From: a virus
Reading direction: 5' to 3' (one strand)
IMG/VR virus record: IMGVR_UViG_3300017743_004392
Location: 1-50,894 of that record
Length of the DNA stretch: 50,894 nt
Part shown: positions 46,609 through 50,894 of the stretch, piece after piece
How positions within the stretch are numbered: position 1 is the first letter of the stretch
Layout: the number at the start of each line of letters is the position of its first letter
Translations under genes and position numbers: made by a program
The notes under the pieces: model-generated
The model's database searches: none
The model's input: the letters and a program-made list of their open reading frames with translations, nothing else
Told to the model about the DNA's origin: nothing

Positions 46609-46610
46609 AT

Positions 46611-46949
46611 ATGAGCCAATTTGATAAGACTATATTTGGGAAAAAGAAATTCTCTGATTTGTTGGAAGAAGTTTATCAAAATCAAAAGAAAAAAGATAAC
46701 CAAATTTCAGCTTTAATCGGAGAATTAAAACCCCTAATCCAAGAAATTGGGGATGCTACTTTAATTGTACCCCTAATTAAGGAGTACATGGAGTTAGGAA
46801 TTAAAAACGATGATATTTTAGTTAAAATGTTAACTTTAGCTCAACGTGCCTTACAAAACCAAACAGAATCTGATTCTTTAGGTATTTCTGACGAAGAAAA
46901 AGCACAACTTTTAGAGGAAATAGAAAAACTAGGACAACAGAATGGCTAA
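46611..46949 (+). CDS. conserved T4-like small protein, 112 aa
   Basis: A 112-residue helical protein with FGKKKFSDLLEEVYQNQKKKDNQI and ALIGELKPLIQEIGDATLIVPLIKEYMELGIKNDD. I recall this pattern from marine T4-like phages but no function is known to me. Next to a gp55-like gene it could be a gp33-type coactivator; the length fits (T4 gp33 is 112), the sequence does not clearly show it. Confidence 0.65.
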   Translation: MSQFDKTIFGKKKFSDLLEEVYQNQKKKDNQISALIGELKPLIQEIGDATLIVPLIKEYMELGIKNDDILVKMLTLAQRALQNQTESDSLGISDEEKAQLLEEIEKLGQQNG

Positions 46950-48216
46950 ATACGGGTTTTCTTCCCTTAACTCTAATTTAAATAGATCTCAACAGGGAAA
47001 TTTTCTGTCTAATTTAAACCTAGACTTAAATCAGATCCGTAATAACGCTGTCCGTGTTAAAGATATAGTATTAGACCAAACCCACCCCAGATTTGAGGAA
47101 TTAGGGGCGTATGCTGCTATTGGTACTATTGAATTTGCGGATATTACAATCCCAACTGGAAAATCAAATAAAGGGGATGTTAAAGTAGCTCGTCCTTTAT
47201 TTATTAACGAGAAACATTTTCCTGTACCTAATGAGATTGTTTATTTAGTTAAAGGATTACCTACAACTTCCACCCAAGAGGACGTAGATAATACAATCTT
47301 ATATTATATTACAGTAGTAAACATTTGGAACCATCCACACCATAATGCTTTACCTGCTCCTCAAGATTCAAGAGCATCCTCTGATAGAAAATCTTATAAT
47401 CAAGCCGAAGCAGGTTCGTTTAATATTGTAAATGAGAGTGGAGAAGCTGATTTTTTCTCTGGGAATTTTGAGGGTCAGTTTGTAGAGCGTGAAAATATTC
47501 ATCCTTTACAACCCTTTATTGGAGATGTAATTAAGGAAGGTAGATGGGGTAATTCAATTCGATTAGGTTCTACTGTAAAAGGAGCATCTAATAGTTGGTC
47601 TTCTACGGGACAAGATGGAGACCCTATAACTATTTTTAGGAATGGTCAAAACGTAGATGCAGATGATAAAGGATTTATCCCTATCCCTGAAGATGTTAAT
47701 AAAGACCAATCTTCTATTTACCTTACTTCTACCCAAAAATTACCATTAGAAACAAATTCGGAGTTTGGTTCGTATAAGGATTCAAATTCAAGTGATACCC
47801 CCGAAAAACAAGATCAATATTCAAACTCTCAAGTTATACTAAATTCAGGACGATTAGTATTCAATGCTAAAAACGATCATATACTTTTATCAGCAGATAA
47901 ATCAGTTAATATAAATGCCGCAGGATCTATTAATTTAGATTCAAATAAAAATATTATTTTAAATTCTAAGGGGGTGCAATTAGGGGTTGATGCTGAAGAA
48001 CCCTTAGTGTTAGGAAATGAATTAACAGACTTTTTAGAGGGATTTATAGAGGATTTACTTGAATTTACAAACACAGGTATAACCCCCGCTGTAGGAATAG
48101 CCCCAGGAACTCCTATAGCTAGTTTAAGTGCTACAGGTCCTATTTTAGCTTCTAAATTAAGAATTAAAAAAACCCAATTACAAACTTTATTATCCAAAGA
48201 AAATAAAACGTTATAA
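46942..48216 (+). CDS. 5: baseplate hub/spike protein (gp5-like)
   Basis: A 424-residue structural protein. The N-terminal half holds an OB-fold-like region (PLQPFIGDVIKEGRWGNSIRLGST about 190-213). The C-terminal half has the repeated hydrophobic strand pattern of a trimeric beta-helix (SADKSVNINAAGSINLDSNKNIILNSKGVQLG, about 313-344), as in gp5/VgrG spikes. No lysozyme domain is seen, unlike T4 gp5. It overlaps the preceding gene by eight bases. Confidence 0.78.
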   Translation: MAKYGFSSLNSNLNRSQQGNFLSNLNLDLNQIRNNAVRVKDIVLDQTHPRFEELGAYAAIGTIEFADITIPTGKSNKGDVKVARPLFINEKHFPVPNEIVYLVKGLPTTSTQEDVDNTILYYITVVNIWNHPHHNALPAPQDSRASSDRKSYNQAEAGSFNIVNESGEADFFSGNFEGQFVERENIHPLQPFIGDVIKEGRWGNSIRLGSTVKGASNSWSSTGQDGDPITIFRNGQNVDADDKGFIPIPEDVNKDQSSIYLTSTQKLPLETNSEFGSYKDSNSSDTPEKQDQYSNSQVILNSGRLVFNAKNDHILLSADKSVNINAAGSINLDSNKNIILNSKGVQLGVDAEEPLVLGNELTDFLEGFIEDLLEFTNTGITPAVGIAPGTPIASLSATGPILASKLRIKKTQLQTLLSKENKTL

Positions 48217-48243
48217 AAACCTACTAACCAAATATTTATAAAC

Positions 48244-48609
48244 ATGCGAGTATCACAATTAAAAACACTTATTAAAGAAACTGTAAGAGAAGTATTTCAA
48301 GAGGAAATTAAAGGTTTACTAATGGAAGCCTTAACCTCTAAAACTTTACCATCTACTTCACACCCAATACAAGAAGCTGTTTCTCCTACACCACCTCCAC
48401 CACCACCCTCTCCCCAAATGAGAGATTCATTTAGACAACAATACTCCCAAATGATGAATGGAGAAATGAATTTTAACACTCAAAACACTCAAGTCCAACC
48501 AGCATACCGACCAATTTCACCACAAATGACGATGGGAGAGAATGCATCATTACCTCCGGGTGAGGTCAATTTAGATCAGATTGCTGGTATAATGACTCCT
48601 AAGAAATAA
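48244..48609 (+). CDS. small virion-associated protein with Pro run
   Basis: A 121-residue protein with an N-terminal helix (RVSQLKTLIKETVREVFQEEIKGLLMEAL) and a Pro/Ser/Gln-rich centre (TPPPPPPSPQ). Similar helix-led small proteins occur in T4-like baseplate clusters. One-base overlap with the gp25-like gene suggests structural co-expression. Confidence 0.6.
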   Translation: MRVSQLKTLIKETVREVFQEEIKGLLMEALTSKTLPSTSHPIQEAVSPTPPPPPPSPQMRDSFRQQYSQMMNGEMNFNTQNTQVQPAYRPISPQMTMGENASLPPGEVNLDQIAGIMTPKK

Positions 48610-49016
48610 TGGCATTTAACGCTAAAAAAATATTTCCCATTGATACTAAGCCAAGGCAAGCTATTGGGGTAGATTTACCTTTTAGTGCTCCTGCGGTATT
48701 TAGAAGTACTTTTTTAACTAAAGATGCAATTAGAAATAACCTTGTTAATTTTTTCCTTACAAACCCCGGAGAAAGATACTTAAACCCAACATTTGGTGGT
48801 GGTATTAGAGCTTTTATTTTTGAGCAAATAGCAAATGATAATTTAGATTTTTTAAAAGAAGATATTTCTTCTAAGATAAGTCAATTTTTCCCAAGTGTAA
48901 GAGTAGGTTCTCTTGAAGTTTTGTCTAACCCTGATCGAAATGAAATTACTGTTAAATTTACATATGATGTAATTGATACAGGTATTACAGATGAAGTCGA
49001 AATAGCATTTACTTAA
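48609..49016 (+). CDS. 25: baseplate wedge protein, gp25-like
   Basis: A 135-residue protein of the gp25/lysozyme-like baseplate family: AIRNNLVNFFLTNPGERYLNPTFGGGIRAFIFEQ (about 39-72) is the family signature, followed by a C-terminal beta region (VRVGSLEVLSNPDRNEITVKF). It is the core wedge subunit of contractile tails. Two bases before the gp6-like gene. Confidence 0.93.
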   Translation: MAFNAKKIFPIDTKPRQAIGVDLPFSAPAVFRSTFLTKDAIRNNLVNFFLTNPGERYLNPTFGGGIRAFIFEQIANDNLDFLKEDISSKISQFFPSVRVGSLEVLSNPDRNEITVKFTYDVIDTGITDEVEIAFT

Positions 49017-49017
49017 A

Positions 49018-50862
49018 ATGGCAGAATTAAAAAGAGATATAAAATATTTAAACAGGGATTTCAACTCTTTCAGAAATTCCCTAGTTAATTTTTCTAAAAC
49101 ATATTTTCCTAATACATTTAATGATTTTTCACCCTCATCCCCAGGAATGGTATTTATGGAGATGGCTTCTTATGTGGGTGATGTAATGTCATTTTATTTA
49201 GATAATCAAATTCAAGAAAATTACGTTCAATTAGCTAAACAATCAAATAATTTATTTGAGTTAGCTTATATGTTTGGTTATAAACCTAAAGTAACTGGGG
49301 TTGCTACTGCTGATATTGATTTTTTTCAAACAGTCCCTTCAGTTAATGGAGAACCGGATTACACTTATACTTTAAGTATAGCTGAAAATGCACAAATTAC
49401 TTCAGTTTCTAACAATAATGTTAAATTTTTAGTTGAAGATCCAATTGATTTTTCAGTTTCATCTTCTCAAGATCCTACTGAAGTTACAGTTTATAGACAA
49501 ACCGGAAACATTCCTTCCCAATATTTGTTAAAGAAAACTCGTAAGGCGATTTCTGCAACAATTAACACAACTACTTTTTCAATTGGAAATCCAACTCAAT
49601 TTTTAACTTTAGATATTAATGATAGTAATATTATAGGAATCCTAGATATTACAGATTCAGATGGAAACAAATATTCTGAGGTAGATACATTAGGGCAAGA
49701 TGTTGTATTTGATTCAATTAAAAACACTAACACAAACGATCCTAATACTTTTAATAATAACGATACTCCATTCTTACTTAAAGTAAAACAAGTCCCTAGA
49801 AGATTTATAGCTAGAGTAATATCTCCTACCCAAACTCAAATTCAATTTGGTGCTGGTACAGCAACTGATAATGAAGAAGATATTACTCCTAATCCTGATA
49901 ATGTAGGGTTAGGTTTACCATTTGAGCAAAATAAACTTACTACAGCATATTCTCCTACAAACTTTTTATTTACAAATACCTATGGTATCGCTCCTTCAAA
50001 TACTACCTTAACAGTAAGGTATTTGACAGGAGGGGGGGTTGTATCTAATGTACCTTCAAATGATTTAACAACTTTATCTTCTACAGCTACTTTAAATAAT
50101 ACTGGGTTAGATGGTACATTAGCGAGTGAAACCGTAGCTTCTTTAGCTGTAACTAACCCTAGAGCAGCTAAGGGTGGTCAAGACGGAGATTCATTAGAAG
50201 AACTAAGACAAAATATCATTTCCACCCAGGGTTCACAATTACGTAGTGTAACAACTGATGATTATCTGATTAGAGCATTATCATTACCTTCTAGATTTGG
50301 GGTAATTTCTAAAGCGTTTATAGAAAAAACTAAATTGCAAAACACCACCCCCGGTGAAACCCCTTCGACACTCGATTTATACGTTTTATCTTACGATATA
50401 AACAAGAATTTATCGTCACCCTCATCAACACTAAAACAAAATTTATCAAACTATCTTTCCCAATATAGAGTAATAGGAGATACTATAAATATTAAAGATG
50501 CTTTTGTAATTAATATTGGAGTTGATTTTGAAGTCACAGTTCGTCCTAATTTTAATTCAAACGAGGTATTAAGAAATTGTATTAATGGTTTAATATCTTA
50601 CTTTAATATAGATGATTGGCAAATTAATCAACCCATTCTTTTAAAAGATATAGAACTTTTATTAGATAGAATAGAGGGTGTTCAAACTGTTAAAAAAGTA
50701 GAAATTACAAACAAAGCAGGAGTTTCATTAGGATATTCACAATACTCATATGATGTTGAACAGGCCACACGAGATCGAGTAATTTATCCATCATTGGATC
50801 CTATGATATTTGAAGTAAAGACCCCTTCAACTGATATTAAAGGTAGAGTAGTAACATTCTAA
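49018..50862 (+). CDS. 6: baseplate wedge protein, gp6-like (baseplate J family)
   Basis: A 614-residue protein close to T4 gp6 (660). N-terminal DIKYLNRDFNSFRNSLVNFSKTYFPNTF and PGMVFMEMASYVGDVMSFYLDNQIQEN are typical; the central NPRAAKGGQDGDSLEELRQNI and ITRDLLIRALSLP-like region matches the baseplate J domain; the C-terminus has INVGVDFEVTVRP-type strands. With gp25 it forms the tail baseplate wedge. A 7-G tract lies at 50032-50038 in a GGG-coded glycine stretch. Confidence 0.93.
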   Translation: MAELKRDIKYLNRDFNSFRNSLVNFSKTYFPNTFNDFSPSSPGMVFMEMASYVGDVMSFYLDNQIQENYVQLAKQSNNLFELAYMFGYKPKVTGVATADIDFFQTVPSVNGEPDYTYTLSIAENAQITSVSNNNVKFLVEDPIDFSVSSSQDPTEVTVYRQTGNIPSQYLLKKTRKAISATINTTTFSIGNPTQFLTLDINDSNIIGILDITDSDGNKYSEVDTLGQDVVFDSIKNTNTNDPNTFNNNDTPFLLKVKQVPRRFIARVISPTQTQIQFGAGTATDNEEDITPNPDNVGLGLPFEQNKLTTAYSPTNFLFTNTYGIAPSNTTLTVRYLTGGGVVSNVPSNDLTTLSSTATLNNTGLDGTLASETVASLAVTNPRAAKGGQDGDSLEELRQNIISTQGSQLRSVTTDDYLIRALSLPSRFGVISKAFIEKTKLQNTTPGETPSTLDLYVLSYDINKNLSSPSSTLKQNLSNYLSQYRVIGDTINIKDAFVINIGVDFEVTVRPNFNSNEVLRNCINGLISYFNIDDWQINQPILLKDIELLLDRIEGVQTVKKVEITNKAGVSLGYSQYSYDVEQATRDRVIYPSLDPMIFEVKTPSTDIKGRVVTF

Positions 50863-50894
50863 ATGGAAAATATTAATTTAAATAAAGAAGTTTA
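50863..50894 (+). CDS. start of next structural gene (partial)
   Basis: ATG directly after the gp6-like stop, reading MENINLNKEV to the window edge. By T4-like order probably another baseplate wedge protein such as gp7/gp8; not identifiable from ten residues. Confidence 0.5.
   Translation, partial: MENINLNKEV

Noticed and set aside
46605-46612. TATAAATA before the 46611 gene as a late promoter
   Set aside because: It is made of the last codons and stop of the sigma gene plus the next start codon; transcription would begin inside the next gene.

Overview
This window is part of the genome of a large T4-like (myovirus-type) phage that probably infects a Bacteroidetes (Flavobacteria-like) host. 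Phage evidence: a family B DNA polymerase, sliding clamp (gp45-like), both clamp-loader subunits (gp44/gp62-like), a gp55-like late sigma factor, and baseplate proteins like gp5, gp25 and gp6. Host evidence: promoters of the Bacteroidetes form (TTTG, 19-20 bases, TAnnTTT-like), almost no Shine-Dalgarno sequences, and lipoproteins whose Cys is followed by acidic or Lys residues as in Bacteroidetes surface lipoproteins. The DNA is AT-rich, and nearly every gene lies on the + strand with ATGA-type overlaps.

Layout. (1) 1-6.5 kb, replication: DNA polymerase split into two cistrons between motifs B and C with a small Smr-domain gene between them, then clamp, GroES/GroEL chaperonin pair and clamp loader. 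(2) 6.7-24.9 kb, one co-directional block of about 20 overlapping sugar genes: glycosyltransferases of several folds, NeuB and NeuA homologues flanking an enolase-superfamily enzyme and a 2-hydroxyacid dehydrogenase, a GDP-fucose/colitose-synthase-like SDR followed by a ColD-like PLP enzyme in which His replaces the catalytic Lys, a normal DegT aminotransferase, WbqC, a methyltransferase and an epimerase. Together they look able to make and attach an unusual surface sugar. (3) 24.9-30 kb: small unknown genes, an HNH-like protein, membrane micro-proteins, a predicted surface beta-helix lipoprotein, and one minus-strand lipoprotein-like gene.

(4) 30-41 kb, accessory (probably early) region: many short genes, often each with its own copy of a conserved promoter cassette of about 45 bases. 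It includes a RadA-like ATPase, a papain-like protein, a SWIM zinc-finger protein and a DUF932 protein. A minus-strand island (36.9-37.9 kb) is bounded by a convergent terminator and by a divergent, GC-rich, hairpin-forming region (37.9-38.2 kb) that could be an origin or control site. (5) 39.4-43 kb: RpiB, a DUF1599-like protein, a lipoprotein, a T5orf172 protein, tRNA-Leu(TAA), tRNA-Arg(TCT), a SET-domain protein and a 7Fe-type ferredoxin. (6) 43-50.9 kb, late/structural: tail-fibre-like protein with a composition shift, HD hydrolase, gp55-like sigma and baseplate genes running off the end of the window.

Functional calls rest on motif recognition by eye; no database search was run. Strong calls are polymerase, clamp, clamp loader, GroEL/ES, NeuA/NeuB, RpiB, gp25, gp6 and the tRNAs. 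Many small genes remain unassigned.
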